Positions 1-8,947 of a stretch of 58,674 nucleotides of DNA are shown in pieces; position 1 is the first letter of the stretch, and each line of letters begins with the position of its first letter. Both the position numbers and the translations under genes were made by a program. This DNA is from Bordetella parapertussis (GTDB lineage: Bacteria; Pseudomonadota; Gammaproteobacteria; Burkholderiales; SG8-41): positions 1-58,674 of the forward strand of contig CAMCYP010000021.1 of the NCBI GenBank assembly GCA_945885345.1, in the 5' to 3' direction. The notes beneath the pieces were generated by a model. It had not been told where the DNA came from and ran no database searches. It saw nothing but the letters and a program-made list of their open reading frames with translations.

Positions 1-1
1 G

Positions 2-733
2 ACGCTGTATTCCACGCTGAAACAACTGGCGCAACCTGAAGTCAACGTCTGTACCGTCGAAGATCCGATCGAGATGGTTGAGCCCAGCTTCAACCAGATG
101 CAGGTACAGGCGAACATCGGTGTCGATTTCGCCGCCGGCATCCGCACACTGATGCGCCAGGATCCGGACATCATCATGGTTGGCGAGATCCGCGACCTCG
201 AAACCGCCGAAATGGCAATCCAGGCCGCGCTGACCGGTCACCTGGTGCTGTCGACCCTGCATACCAATGACGCACCGGCGGCAGTGAGCCGCCTGCTCGA
301 CCTCGGCGTGCCGCCGTACCTGCTGCAATCCACCCTGCTCGGCGTGATGGCGCAGCGACTGGTGCGCACGCTGTGCCCGCACTGCAAGGAAAAACACGAT
401 TACGACGACGCGGTGTGGGACAGCCTGGTCACGCCGTGGAAAGCCGCCAACCCGCGCGGCAAGACCTACATCAACAAGGGCTGCCTCGAATGCCGCATGA
501 CCGGCTACATGGGCCGCATCGGCATTTACGAAATGATGATCATGTCGCCGCCGCTGCGCGAGCGCGTGGTCGCTTCCGCCGACCTTGAAGCCATCCGTGA
601 CGCCGCCTACAAGGACGGCATGAAACCGCTGCGCATCAGCGGCGCGATGAAAATCGCCGCCGGCGTCACCACTATCGACGAAATCATGAAAGTCGCGCCG
701 CCGCCCGGCGGCGACCGCCGCACGACGCCCTAG
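2..733 (+). CDS. GspE/PilB-family secretion/pilus ATPase, C-terminal part (5' cut by window)
   Basis: This is the 3' end of a hexameric cytoplasmic ATPase that powers type II secretion or type IV pilus assembly. The frame is open from base 2, so the gene starts upstream of the window. Visible motifs are the Asp box (VEDPIE), Walker B ([12 protein letters not shown]) and His box ([15 protein letters not shown]). They are followed by the family's C-terminal zinc-binding loop, with cysteines in CPHC and CLEC. The Walker A motif lies outside the window. The end, with an IDEIMKVA motif near the C-terminus, is typical of the family. Sequence alone does not decide between T2SS GspE and pilus PilB. 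It converges with the minus-strand gene that follows. Confidence 0.93.
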   Translation, partial: TLYSTLKQLAQPEVNVCTVEDPIEMVEPSFNQMQVQANIGVDFAAGIRTLMRQDPDIIMVGEIRDLETAEMAIQAALTGHLVLSTLHTNDAPAAVSRLLDLGVPPYLLQSTLLGVMAQRLVRTLCPHCKEKHDYDDAVWDSLVTPWKAANPRGKTYINKGCLECRMTGYMGRIGIYEMMIMSPPLRERVVASADLEAIRDAAYKDGMKPLRISGAMKIAAGVTTIDEIMKVAPPPGGDRRTTP

Positions 734-756
734 CCGTCCGCCACAGAAGTGAACGA

Positions 757-1656
757 CTAGTTCGTCTTTGCGCGATCCTTCTGCAACTGGTCCAGGTACA
801 GTTTTTCATAGGACGCAATCTTGGCCACATACCCCGCCGGATCGGCAAACCGATTCGGGTCATAGGCATCGCCCGTCTTGTATTTCTTGTACATGTCGAA
901 TTGCGCGGCATGCGAGGCCACCCAGACATCGGGTTTCAGCAGTTTCTGTCTGGCAAATGTGGTCGCATACGCCTCGGTGATGTTCGGATACCCGGGCATG
1001 GTCGCGACGTTGACACCGGGATTGATCGACCCCATGTTGGCAATCAGCACGTTATAGTCGCGCCCGCCGTCGCTGGTGGTGTAGGTAAAACTGCTCGCCC
1101 CCCTGGTATGCCCCGGATGATGATGCACAGTGAGTTCGACTTCACCCAGTCGCACCTTGTCGCCGTCCTTCAGCTTGCGATCCACTTTCACCGGCTCGTA
1201 AATGGCGCCGCGCCCCTGCGGGTAGCGGAAATCGGTGCTCCCCCCGCTTTCGACCAGCGCCACATCATCCTCCTGCATCATCATCTTCGCCCCGGTCAGG
1301 CGCTTGATTTCCGCCATCGCCGCAACATGGTCCCAGTGACCGTGGGTCGCCAGCAGCAGCTTGATGTCGGAAAATTTGAAGCCCAGTGCCTCGATATTGG
1401 CGCGGATGGGCGCCGTCGAGTTGTTGACACCGGTGTTGATCAGGATATTGCCGTCACGCGTGGGGATCAGGTACACCGCGAGGTCATAAGTGCCGACGTA
1501 ATACAGATTGCCGACAATTCTCAGCGGTGCCTGCGGTTTGACGTACGCTTCTTTGGCCGACAATTGCCTGAACATTTCCTGCGCGGCAGAACTGAACACA
1601 ACACTGCCCGCGATGAATACGGCGAACGCAGCAAACAACAGATTTTTCCGGCGCAT
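757..1656 (-). CDS. Secreted subclass B3-like metallo-beta-lactamase family protein
   Basis: This 299-residue protein has an N-terminal signal peptide (about residues 1-25) and an MBL fold. The zinc ligands are complete for subclass B3: HGHWDH at residues 105-110, a His in HHPGHT at 183, and a distal His in ASHAAQFD at 249. The Cys that B1/B2 enzymes use is absent, as expected for B3. Spacing and surrounding sequence resemble the environmental L1/BJP-type enzymes. The likely location is the periplasm. An AGGAGAG ribosome site precedes the ATG. Hydrolysis of a beta-lactam is inferred from the family; a related lactonase-like role cannot be excluded. No beta-lactamase regulator is adjacent. Confidence 0.82.
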   Translation of the reverse strand: MRRKNLLFAAFAVFIAGSVVFSSAAQEMFRQLSAKEAYVKPQAPLRIVGNLYYVGTYDLAVYLIPTRDGNILINTGVNNSTAPIRANIEALGFKFSDIKLLLATHGHWDHVAAMAEIKRLTGAKMMMQEDDVALVESGGSTDFRYPQGRGAIYEPVKVDRKLKDGDKVRLGEVELTVHHHPGHTRGASSFTYTTSDGGRDYNVLIANMGSINPGVNVATMPGYPNITEAYATTFARQKLLKPDVWVASHAAQFDMYKKYKTGDAYDPNRFADPAGYVAKIASYEKLYLDQLQKDRAKTN

Positions 1657-1826
1657 GGGGAATACCTCTCCTGTGAATGGTTGGCCGGCGGGTTTTTATT
1701 TTTTTCACCGCCGACACTGGCAGAAAAGTATACCCCCGACACTTGTCAGGGGCCCGGGCGCAATGCGCGTCGTCACCGATGCGCGACAGGGGTGTCCGCA
1801 TGCTGCAAATAACGGCAGAACCGCAG

Positions 1827-2879
1827 TCAGTTCACCGGCAGCAAAGCCTGCAATCCGGTTTCAACAGCAATGCGCTGCAGATCAGTGATGGTGTCATCCG
1901 GATACTGGATGCCCTGGCTGCGGTTGCGCGTGTCGTTGCGCGCCTCCATCTCACCCGGATAAAACACCTCGTTGAACCCCTGCGCCAGCGGCACCGACTT
2001 GAGTTCAGCGATGAACTCTTCCATCCGTGCGTTGAACTGCGCCAGCGGCTGCATGGCCTCGATGTTGATCGCCAGCATGAAATGGCCGCAATTGCTTTTC
2101 TCCGCGGTCTTGTACGGGCTGTGCACCGCTGACAGGAAACCGCTGCCGGTCAGCACGCCGGACATCATGTCGACCATCGCCGCAATCGCATAACCCTTGT
2201 GTTCCGCCATCGGCAGGATGATGCCGTCGATGGCGGCCTGCGGGTCGGTGGTCGGTGCGCCATCGGCGTCAATTGCCCAGCCCAGCGGGATTTTCTGGCG
2301 CTTGTTGCGCGCGAGGTAGATTTTGCCGCGCGCGACACCGGTGTTCGCCATGTCGACCACGAAAGGCGCATGGCTGCCGGCCGGCGCCGCGATCGACCAC
2401 GGGTTGGTGCCGACAATTTTTTTGCGCCCGCCCCAGGGCGCCATCGCCGGGCCGCCGTTGGACGTCAGCATCATCACGCAGCCCTGGCGCGCGCCCATCA
2501 ACGTGTAATACATGCAGGTGCCGAAATGGTTGGACATGCGCACGCCGACCGCGCCGATGCCGTGTTTTTTCGCGCGCTGGATGGCTTCTTCCGCCGCAAG
2601 TTTCGCCAGCACATGGCCAACACCATCGTGGCCGTCGATCACCGCCATTGCGCCGCCGTCAATGACGAACTCCGGCAGCGTCACCGGGTTCATCACCTTG
2701 TTGCGCAGGCGGTCAAGGTACCAGCCGAGGCGCAGCACGCCGTGCGACTGGTGGCCCCACAGATCAGCCTGCACCAGCGTGTCGGCAATCAGCCGCGCGT
2801 CGGGTTCGGGCACGCCCTGGCCAGCGTAAACAGCGGTGCAGAATTCAATCAGCTTGACGGGATCGACCGGGGCAGCCAT
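1827..2879 (-). CDS. Ldh2/malate-lactate dehydrogenase family oxidoreductase
   Basis: This is a 350-residue NAD(P)-dependent 2-hydroxyacid dehydrogenase of the Ldh2 (YlbC/MdcH-like) superfamily, unrelated to classical Rossmann lactate dehydrogenases. Family marks are an N-terminal helical domain with GHQSHGVLRL, which carries the conserved His, followed by MAVIDGHDGVGHVLA, SNHFGTCMYY and TNPWSIAAPAG. Length is normal for the family. Members oxidise malate, lactate, sulfolactate or ureidoglycolate, and the sequence does not identify which. It is the last gene of the minus-strand run, 52 bases after the GNAT gene, so it may be co-transcribed with it. Confidence 0.88.
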   Translation of the reverse strand: MAAPVDPVKLIEFCTAVYAGQGVPEPDARLIADTLVQADLWGHQSHGVLRLGWYLDRLRNKVMNPVTLPEFVIDGGAMAVIDGHDGVGHVLAKLAAEEAIQRAKKHGIGAVGVRMSNHFGTCMYYTLMGARQGCVMMLTSNGGPAMAPWGGRKKIVGTNPWSIAAPAGSHAPFVVDMANTGVARGKIYLARNKRQKIPLGWAIDADGAPTTDPQAAIDGIILPMAEHKGYAIAAMVDMMSGVLTGSGFLSAVHSPYKTAEKSNCGHFMLAINIEAMQPLAQFNARMEEFIAELKSVPLAQGFNEVFYPGEMEARNDTRNRSQGIQYPDDTITDLQRIAVETGLQALLPVN

Positions 2880-2931
2880 GTGATGCCTTTCTGTATCTGG
2901 GCGAAATAAACAAAAATCCGGAAACTATTTC

Positions 2932-3396
2932 CTACAAGACCAGTTCCAGACAGGTGCTGCCGATCGGCGTGTTGTCGTAATACGGCGTGCAGCGTACAAA
3001 ACCGAGGTCGTAATACAAACGCATCGCCGCCACCATCTGCGGCAGGGTATCCAGCACCATGCGCGCGTAACCTGCGCTGCGCGCAAATGCGATGGCGCGC
3101 TCCGCCAGCGCGCGACCGCCGCCACCGCCGCGGCCGAATTCGCGTAAATACAGGCGCTTCATTTCGCAGCGCCCGGCGTCCAGCGGTCGTACGCCGACAC
3201 AACCGGCGACAACGCCGTCGATACGCGCCAGCAACAAAGTGCCTGCCGGCGGCGCATAGGCGCCGGGCAAGCCTTCCAGTTCGGATTCGAAATCCTGGAA
3301 ACAGAGGCTGAAATTCAATGAGCCCGCATATTCCAGAAACAGGTCACGCACCGCATCAAGATCGGGACCGGGCGCCGTAACCGTGATGATGTCCAT
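2932..3396 (-). CDS. GNAT family N-acetyltransferase
   Basis: This 154-residue protein is a single GNAT acetyltransferase domain. The acetyl-CoA binding region is visible as MKRLYLREFGRGGGGGRAL at about residues 79-97, a glycine-rich form of the R/QxxGxG/A pyrophosphate loop. LGFV and the PYYDN segment follow near the C-terminus. The acceptor substrate is unknown. The start codon is 8 bases downstream of the VWA gene's stop, so the two are almost certainly translated from the same mRNA. Confidence 0.85.
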   Translation of the reverse strand: MDIITVTAPGPDLDAVRDLFLEYAGSLNFSLCFQDFESELEGLPGAYAPPAGTLLLARIDGVVAGCVGVRPLDAGRCEMKRLYLREFGRGGGGGRALAERAIAFARSAGYARMVLDTLPQMVAAMRLYYDLGFVRCTPYYDNTPIGSTCLELVL

Positions 3397-3404
3397 CGTG
3401 CCGC

Positions 3405-4586
3405 TTATTGCGAGCGGGTGAGCAGGCGCATGCCGCGATCGAGGCCGTCAATGGTCAGCGGAAACATGCGGTCGCCCATCAACTGGCGGGTGATGCTGAT
3501 CGACTCGTGGTAATTCCACACCGCTTCCGGCTGCGGGTTGAGCCAGATCGCGCGCGAATAGACCTGCAGCGCGCGCTGCAGCCACACCGCTCCCGCCTCT
3601 TCATTGCTGTGCTCGACGCTGCCGCCGGGATAGGTGATTTCGTACGGACTCATCGTGGCATCACCGACGATGATCAGCTTGTAGTCATGCGGATAGGTGT
3701 GCAGCACATCCCAGGTCGCCATGCGCTCCGTGGCGCGGCGCCGGTTGTCTTTCCACACCCGCTCGTAGAGAAAGTTGTGGAAATAGAAATATTCAAGGTG
3801 CTTGAATTCGGTGCGCGTCGCCGAGAACAGCTGCTCGCAGACGCGGATGTGGTCGTCCATCGAGCCACCTATGTCGAGGAACAGCAGCACCTTCACCGCG
3901 TTGTGCCGCTCCGGCACCATTTTCAGATCCAGCCAGCCGGCGTTTTTGGCGGTGGAGCGGATGGTATCTTCCAGGTCCAGCTCTTCCGGCGCCCCGGTGC
4001 GTGCAAATTTACGCAGCTTGCGCAAGGCCACCTTGATGTTGCGCGTGCCAAGTTCGACGGTGTCATCAAGGTTCTTGAACTCGCGCTGGTCCCACACTTT
4101 CACCGCGCGGCGGTTGCGCGATTCATGCTGGCCGATGCGGATGCCCTCGGGGTTGTAACCATAGGCGCCAAAGGGGCTGGTGCCTCCGGTGCCTATCCAT
4201 TTGCTGCCACCCTGGTGCCGCCCCTTCTGCTCTTCAAGGCGTTTTTTCAGGGTTTCCATCAGCTTCTCCCAGCCGCCCAGCGACTGGATCAGTTTTTTCT
4301 CTTCCTCGGTCAGGTTTTTCTCGACCAGCTTGCGCAGCCAGTCCTCGGGGATCACCGCGGCGGCGGCATCAATGCCGACCACCCCCTTGAAGTAGGCGGC
4401 GAACACCAGGTCGTAGCGGTCAAAGAATTTTTCGTCCTTGACCAGACAAGTACGGGCCAGATGGTAAAAATCTTCAACACTGCCGAAAGCGACCTGCTTC
4501 TCCAGCGCCTCGATCAGGATCAGGAATTCCTTGATCGACGCCGGCACGCCGCCCTGGCGCAGCTTGAGGAAAAATTCAATGAGCAT
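3405..4586 (-). CDS. CoxE-like VWA domain protein, partner of MoxR ATPase
   Basis: This 393-residue cytoplasmic protein has a C-terminal von Willebrand factor A domain. The MIDAS motif DIGGSMDDH (residues 238-246) gives the DxGxS metal site. The N-terminal half (LIEFFLKLRQGGVPASIKEF) and the middle linker are those of the CoxE/YehP-like group. Such proteins work with MoxR AAA+ ATPases as chaperone pairs that insert cofactors or remodel enzymes, for example CO dehydrogenase maturation. The MoxR partner is the upstream gene at 5089-5934. The two would normally be adjacent but are separated here by a GxxExxY gene inside inverted repeats. The target enzyme is not visible in the window. Confidence 0.85.
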   Translation of the reverse strand: MLIEFFLKLRQGGVPASIKEFLILIEALEKQVAFGSVEDFYHLARTCLVKDEKFFDRYDLVFAAYFKGVVGIDAAAAVIPEDWLRKLVEKNLTEEEKKLIQSLGGWEKLMETLKKRLEEQKGRHQGGSKWIGTGGTSPFGAYGYNPEGIRIGQHESRNRRAVKVWDQREFKNLDDTVELGTRNIKVALRKLRKFARTGAPEELDLEDTIRSTAKNAGWLDLKMVPERHNAVKVLLFLDIGGSMDDHIRVCEQLFSATRTEFKHLEYFYFHNFLYERVWKDNRRRATERMATWDVLHTYPHDYKLIIVGDATMSPYEITYPGGSVEHSNEEAGAVWLQRALQVYSRAIWLNPQPEAVWNYHESISITRQLMGDRMFPLTIDGLDRGMRLLTRSQ

Positions 4587-4604
4587 TGTTTAACGTCAAA
4601 ATCG

Positions 4605-4638
4605 TTTTACCGCCAAGACGCCAAGAGCGCCAAGAAAA
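4605..4638. repeat. Left arm of 34-bp inverted repeat flanking the GxxExxY gene
   Basis: This arm reads TTTTACCGCCAAGACGCC and continues with two further CCAAG units. Three CCAAG units occur at 8-9 base spacing. The reverse complement of 5053-5086 matches it at 33 of 34 positions. The arm lies just after the VWA gene's start and just before the GxxExxY stop. Confidence 0.9.
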
Positions 4639-4649
4639 ATCAAAAAATC

Positions 4650-5036
4650 TCAAGTTAACACCACGCGCTGAATGCCGTCTTTCAACAGGCGTTCGTTAAA
4701 ATTGATAAGCAATGCCAGTGCATCACCTCTGGCTTTGAGATACGAGATGACCTGTGCTTTGTGTATCGGCAATAGCTTCTCGACGGCCTTCAGCTCCACG
4801 ATCAGCACCCCGCCCACAAGCAGATCGACCCGCCCCTCGCCAACGGATTGCCCCTTGTAGGATACCGAAACCGGCTTCTGCCTCTCAAAATTGATCGACC
4901 GTATTTCCAGCTCTACCGCCAGCGCTTCCTCGTAAACACTTTCAACATATCCCGGCCCAAGCTCCCGGTGCACTTCAAGCGCGGCATCGACCACCACCCG
5001 CGCCAAGTCGTCCAGCAATCTGTCAGGTTCATGCAT
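4650..5036 (-). CDS. GxxExxY family protein (PD-(D/E)XK nuclease-like)
   Basis: This is a 128-residue protein starting at the ATG that gives MHEPDRLL; a longer upstream frame would start inside the repeat arm and is less likely. It contains the GxxExxY signature as GPGYVESVYEEAL. A core of GRVDLLVGGVLIVELKAVEK follows, in which the D...ExK spacing matches a PD-(D/E)XK nuclease active site. Family members are widespread, uncharacterised and often found between short repeats. Here the gene is enclosed by two inverted arms (4605-4638 and 5053-5086) and splits a moxR/VWA operon, so it looks like cargo of a small mobile or repeat element. Nuclease activity is inference. Confidence 0.85.
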   Translation of the reverse strand: MHEPDRLLDDLARVVVDAALEVHRELGPGYVESVYEEALAVELEIRSINFERQKPVSVSYKGQSVGEGRVDLLVGGVLIVELKAVEKLLPIHKAQVISYLKARGDALALLINFNERLLKDGIQRVVLT

Positions 5037-5052
5037 CAGTTTTTGATTCCGG

Positions 5053-5086
5053 TTTTCTTGGCGCTCTTGGCGTCTTGCCGGTAAAA
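5053..5086. repeat. Right arm of 34-bp inverted repeat flanking the GxxExxY gene
   Basis: This is the inverted copy of 4605-4638, containing TTCTTGGCGCTCTTGGCGTC. It lies directly against the 3' end of the moxR gene, whose stop codon begins three bases further on. The element bounded by the arms spans about 482 bases. Confidence 0.9.
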
Positions 5087-5088
5087 AA

Positions 5089-5934
5089 TCAGCTCTTACG
5101 CCGCGACATGAATACGAGCCGCTCAAACAAATGCACGTCCTGCTCGTTCTTGATCAGCGCGCCATGCAGCGGCGGCACGATCTTGTGGGTGTCCTGGCTG
5201 TAGAGCGCTTCCGGCGGAATGTCTTCGGCCATCAGCAGCTTCAGCCAGTCGAGCAGTTCTGAGGTGGTCGGTTTTTTCTTCAGGCCCGGCACGTCACGGA
5301 TTTCAAAGAATGCATTGAGCGCCTGCGACAGCAATTGCTTCTTGATGCCGGGGAAATGCACATCGACGATTTTCGCCATGGTTTCCGGATCGGGGAAACG
5401 GATGTAGTGGAAAAAGCAGCGCCGCAGGAAGGCGTCAGGAAGCTCTTTCTCGTTATTGCTGGTGATGATCACCAGAGGCCGCTGTTTGGCCTTGACCAGT
5501 TGCTGCGTCTCGTAGACATAAAACTCCATGCGGTCGAGCTCGCGCAGCAGGTCATTCGGGAATTCGATGTCCGCTTTATCCACCTCATCAATCAGCAGCA
5601 CCGCCGGCTGCTCCGACTCGAAGGCTTTCCACAGCATGCCCTGCACGATGTAGTTGCCAATGTCCTTGACCTTCGGATCGCCGAGCTGCGAATCGCGCAG
5701 CCGCGATACCGCGTCGTATTCATACAGGCCGTGCTGCGCCTTGGTCGTCGACTTGATGTGCCATTCGAATAGCGGCCGCTTCAGCGCCTGCGCCACTTCG
5801 AGGGCCAGCATGGTCTTGCCGGTACCGGGCTCGCCCTTGATCAACAAGGGGCGCTCCAGTGCCAGCGCAGCGTTGACCGCCATCATCAGGTCATCGGTCG
5901 CGACGTAGTTTTCGGTGCCAGTGAAACGTGACAT
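5089..5934 (-). CDS. MoxR family AAA+ ATPase
   Basis: This 281-residue AAA+ ATPase of the MoxR/CoxD type acts as a chaperone in maturation or assembly of metal enzymes and envelope complexes. Walker A is GEPGTGKT (residues 34-41). Walker B is VLLIDEVDKAD (around residue 115), and sensor 1 is the Asn pair in IITSNNEKELPDAFLRRCFF, which also contains the arginine finger region. Length is typical. It is the partner of the VWA protein at 3405-4586. Its start lies 34 bases after the stop of the C13 protease gene, which suggests one operon from the MocA-like gene down to the dehydrogenase. Confidence 0.92.
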   Translation of the reverse strand: MSRFTGTENYVATDDLMMAVNAALALERPLLIKGEPGTGKTMLALEVAQALKRPLFEWHIKSTTKAQHGLYEYDAVSRLRDSQLGDPKVKDIGNYIVQGMLWKAFESEQPAVLLIDEVDKADIEFPNDLLRELDRMEFYVYETQQLVKAKQRPLVIITSNNEKELPDAFLRRCFFHYIRFPDPETMAKIVDVHFPGIKKQLLSQALNAFFEIRDVPGLKKKPTTSELLDWLKLLMAEDIPPEALYSQDTHKIVPPLHGALIKNEQDVHLFERLVFMSRRKS

Positions 5935-5944
5935 TATTTTTCCT

Positions 5945-5965
5945 TTAAAATCAAATACTTATTTA
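5945..5965. repeat. AT-rich recurrent motif, copy 1
   Basis: The plus strand reads TTAAAATCAAATACTTATTT between the C13 and moxR genes. Near-identical sequence recurs at about 22295, 26803, 35961 and 52872. The core is AAATCAAATACTTAT. Function is unknown. Confidence 0.5.
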
Positions 5966-5968
5966 CAC

Positions 5969-7420
5969 CTAATGCTGCTGCGCGAGGCGGCCTTCGATTT
6001 CCGCCAGCTTGTGGCGGATCCCGGCACCAATAAACAGCTGCGGCTCGGAGGGTTCATAACCCTGCGCGCGCTCACGCTTGGCAATCGACTGGCTGGCTGC
6101 GGCAAATGCCGTTTCCAGCGAATAGGTCTTGCGCAACTCCTCGTTGAACAGCGCCTGCGCGAGCCAGGTCGCGTCCGACATGCTGCCGCAACCGAATGAC
6201 GTGCGGGCCGCACTCGACGCCGTAATGATCATTGTATGTTCATCCTGCAGCGGTTTGATGAAGCCGCCGGAATAACAGGCCGAGACCACGATCACCCGCC
6301 ACTTGATGCCCGACGCATCCAGCGCTTTTTTCAACGCGGGCGGATCGATCGGCGCCAGCCGCAGCGGCCAGAAATCCACCGACAGCCGGTGCGACTCCGA
6401 GCCGTGTGAAGACAGGTACATCAGCAGCAGATCCTCATCGCGGTTCATCTGGCTGCCGATGCGCTGCAGCGCCGCACTGATACTGGTCAGGCTCGCCACC
6501 GGCTGCGTATCCAGCGTTTTCCGGTTATTCAGCAGCACCACCGAACGTCCGGCGGTATCAAAGCGCTTGCGGAACAGGTCGGCGATCAACTGCACCTCTT
6601 TCATGAACACATCTTCACGGCCATACAGCCCTGCCGCCAGCAGGTAGATGTCGGCGACGCCGGGACGCCCGCGTTCCACGGCGGCCAGCGATTTGCGCAG
6701 CAGATCCTGCTGCGCGTAAAAGCCGTGCTCATCGAAAGGCCTCCGTGCAGCCCGCTCCTCGGCATCCAATGCATCATATTTAGGCATCCACAGATAGTTC
6801 TGCGGATACCACAGCATCGGTGCCACCAGCAGCAGCCATCCTGCTGCCATCACCATGAGATTGCGCCCCGCGCCGGCATTCACAAAACGCGCCACGCTCA
6901 CTGCAACCACCAGCGTCCACCACAGCACGGCACCGTAAAACAGGTAGGGCCACCAGTTGCCGCCGACCAGCCGCGGTGGCAGTCGCAGGAACAGCACCCC
7001 GGCCGCGCCAAAGAGCAGCGACAGCACCAGGCCCGCGGCAACCAGCGCAATCGCAAGCTGCAACTGCGATACGGCCCCGCCGCCCCGGCGCACAGCCAGC
7101 ACAACAAACAGCAGCGTGGCCGGCACAAACAGCAGTGCACGCGGCACTTCGTCCACATTGAACTCGCCATTGAAACCGATGCTGGCCAGCCCCAGCATGA
7201 ACAGCAACACCAGATTCAGGCTGGCGATCAGCGCAAAGGCCTCGGCGGAAGGCGTAAACATTTCCGGCGTCACCGGCCGCAAAAATGCCAGCCGCGCGCC
7301 GGCGCGCAGGCTGCTCATCACATCGCGAAACAAGCTGCGGTGCGGCGCGGACGACGGCAGACTTTCCGCCGCGGCCCCGTCACCCGCCATCTGATCCTCA
7401 TGCATCACCGGTTCCTGCAT
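5969..7420 (-). CDS. Membrane-anchored C13 (legumain-like) cysteine protease
   Basis: This 483-residue protein has about five hydrophobic segments (near residues 62-82, 96-112, 121-146, 159-180 and 188-203). A soluble C-terminal peptidase C13 domain follows. The catalytic dyad is visible: His339 in YLSSHGSE and Cys382 in VVSACYSGG, each after a hydrophobic strand as in legumain, GPI8 and caspase-like folds. The N-terminal 45 residues are polar and should be cytoplasmic. The start ATG shares one base with the upstream stop (TGATG), which suggests translational coupling to the MocA-like gene. MoxR follows directly. The natural substrate is unknown, and the association with MoxR/VWA is unusual. 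Confidence 0.85.
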   Translation of the reverse strand: MQEPVMHEDQMAGDGAAAESLPSSAPHRSLFRDVMSSLRAGARLAFLRPVTPEMFTPSAEAFALIASLNLVLLFMLGLASIGFNGEFNVDEVPRALLFVPATLLFVVLAVRRGGGAVSQLQLAIALVAAGLVLSLLFGAAGVLFLRLPPRLVGGNWWPYLFYGAVLWWTLVVAVSVARFVNAGAGRNLMVMAAGWLLLVAPMLWYPQNYLWMPKYDALDAEERAARRPFDEHGFYAQQDLLRKSLAAVERGRPGVADIYLLAAGLYGREDVFMKEVQLIADLFRKRFDTAGRSVVLLNNRKTLDTQPVASLTSISAALQRIGSQMNRDEDLLLMYLSSHGSESHRLSVDFWPLRLAPIDPPALKKALDASGIKWRVIVVSACYSGGFIKPLQDEHTMIITASSAARTSFGCGSMSDATWLAQALFNEELRKTYSLETAFAAASQSIAKRERAQGYEPSEPQLFIGAGIRHKLAEIEGRLAQQH

Positions 7421-8013
7421 CAGACCGTGCGCACCAGATCGCTGCGACGGTCGACATCAAACAACACGCCGGGATCATCGACATCGATCACCCGCACCAG
7501 CGCCTGATTACGCTGCACAACAGCGCGCGCACCGCTGTCGCCGCCAAGCACCTGCAGTTCCGGCAAAAACCGCGCAGCGAAGGCCACCGGATGGCCACGG
7601 TCACCCTGGTACGCCGGCGCGACGATGGCAGCACCAGCGGCCAGCGCCTGCGCCACGCGCTGGATGGTTTGCGGACGGATATTCGGCATGTCAGCCAGCG
7701 CCACAATCCAGCCGCCGGCATCGCGGGTGACGCTGACGCCATGGGCCAGGCTGACACCCATGCCCAGTACCGCATCGGCACACAGGGTCACGGCACAGCC
7801 TTCCTGCTCCAGCAATTCCGCCACGGGAAAATCACCGGCACGCACCACGGCCGTCACGTTGAGCCCGGCCGCGATCAGGTTGCGCGCGGCATGGGCGGCA
7901 ATGGCCACGCCGTCTTCCAGCGGATGCAGCAGTTTGGCGCCGCCAAAACGCGATCCGGCGCCGGCGGCCAGCAGGATGGCCACGGGGGATTTCTCAGGGA
8001 CCGTCATGGGCAT
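7420..8013 (-). CDS. MocA-like molybdenum cofactor nucleotidyltransferase
   Basis: This 197-residue protein has a GT-A-like nucleotidyltransferase fold. The N-terminal signature is ILLAAGAGSRFGGAKLL, the NTP-binding loop of MobA/MocA/IspD-like enzymes. ALADMPNI provides the metal-binding DxP element and GDRGHPVAF the conserved substrate loop. MocA enzymes transfer CMP to molybdopterin for xanthine dehydrogenase-family enzymes. Together with MoxR/CoxE-like proteins this suggests maturation of a molybdenum hydroxylase, but no such enzyme lies in the window. An alternative start two codons later is possible. It is divergent from hyi. Confidence 0.83.
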   Translation of the reverse strand: MPMTVPEKSPVAILLAAGAGSRFGGAKLLHPLEDGVAIAAHAARNLIAAGLNVTAVVRAGDFPVAELLEQEGCAVTLCADAVLGMGVSLAHGVSVTRDAGGWIVALADMPNIRPQTIQRVAQALAAGAAIVAPAYQGDRGHPVAFAARFLPELQVLGGDSGARAVVQRNQALVRVIDVDDPGVLFDVDRRSDLVRTV

Positions 8014-8016
8014 GAT

Positions 8017-8022
8017 TATAAT
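8017..8022 (+). promoter_or_regulatory. Probable -10 element for hyi
   Basis: A perfect TATAAT lies 36 bases before the hyi ATG in the 45-base divergent gap with the MocA-like gene. No convincing -35 was found at 16-18 bases. Confidence 0.5.
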
Positions 8023-8058
8023 GGGCCACCCTCACATTTCCCCAGCAAGGTCCACACC

Positions 8059-8832
<774 letters not shown>

Positions 8833-8854
8833 TTTTGCCGTGGCGGCCGGGTGC

Positions 8855-8883
8855 TTGACGGCACCCGTAGCAGCCCACACAAT
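8855..8883 (+). promoter_or_regulatory. Candidate sigma-70 promoter for the TAXI-TRAP genes
   Basis: TTGACG and CACAAT are separated by 17 bases, 65 bases upstream of the binding-protein start. The -35 matches the consensus at five of six positions; the -10 is weak. Confidence 0.4.
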
Positions 8884-8947
8884 GCCCCGGCAACAGACCC
8901 ATAAAAACACAACGGGCTGTCCCGCATTACAACCTGGAGGAGTAGTC

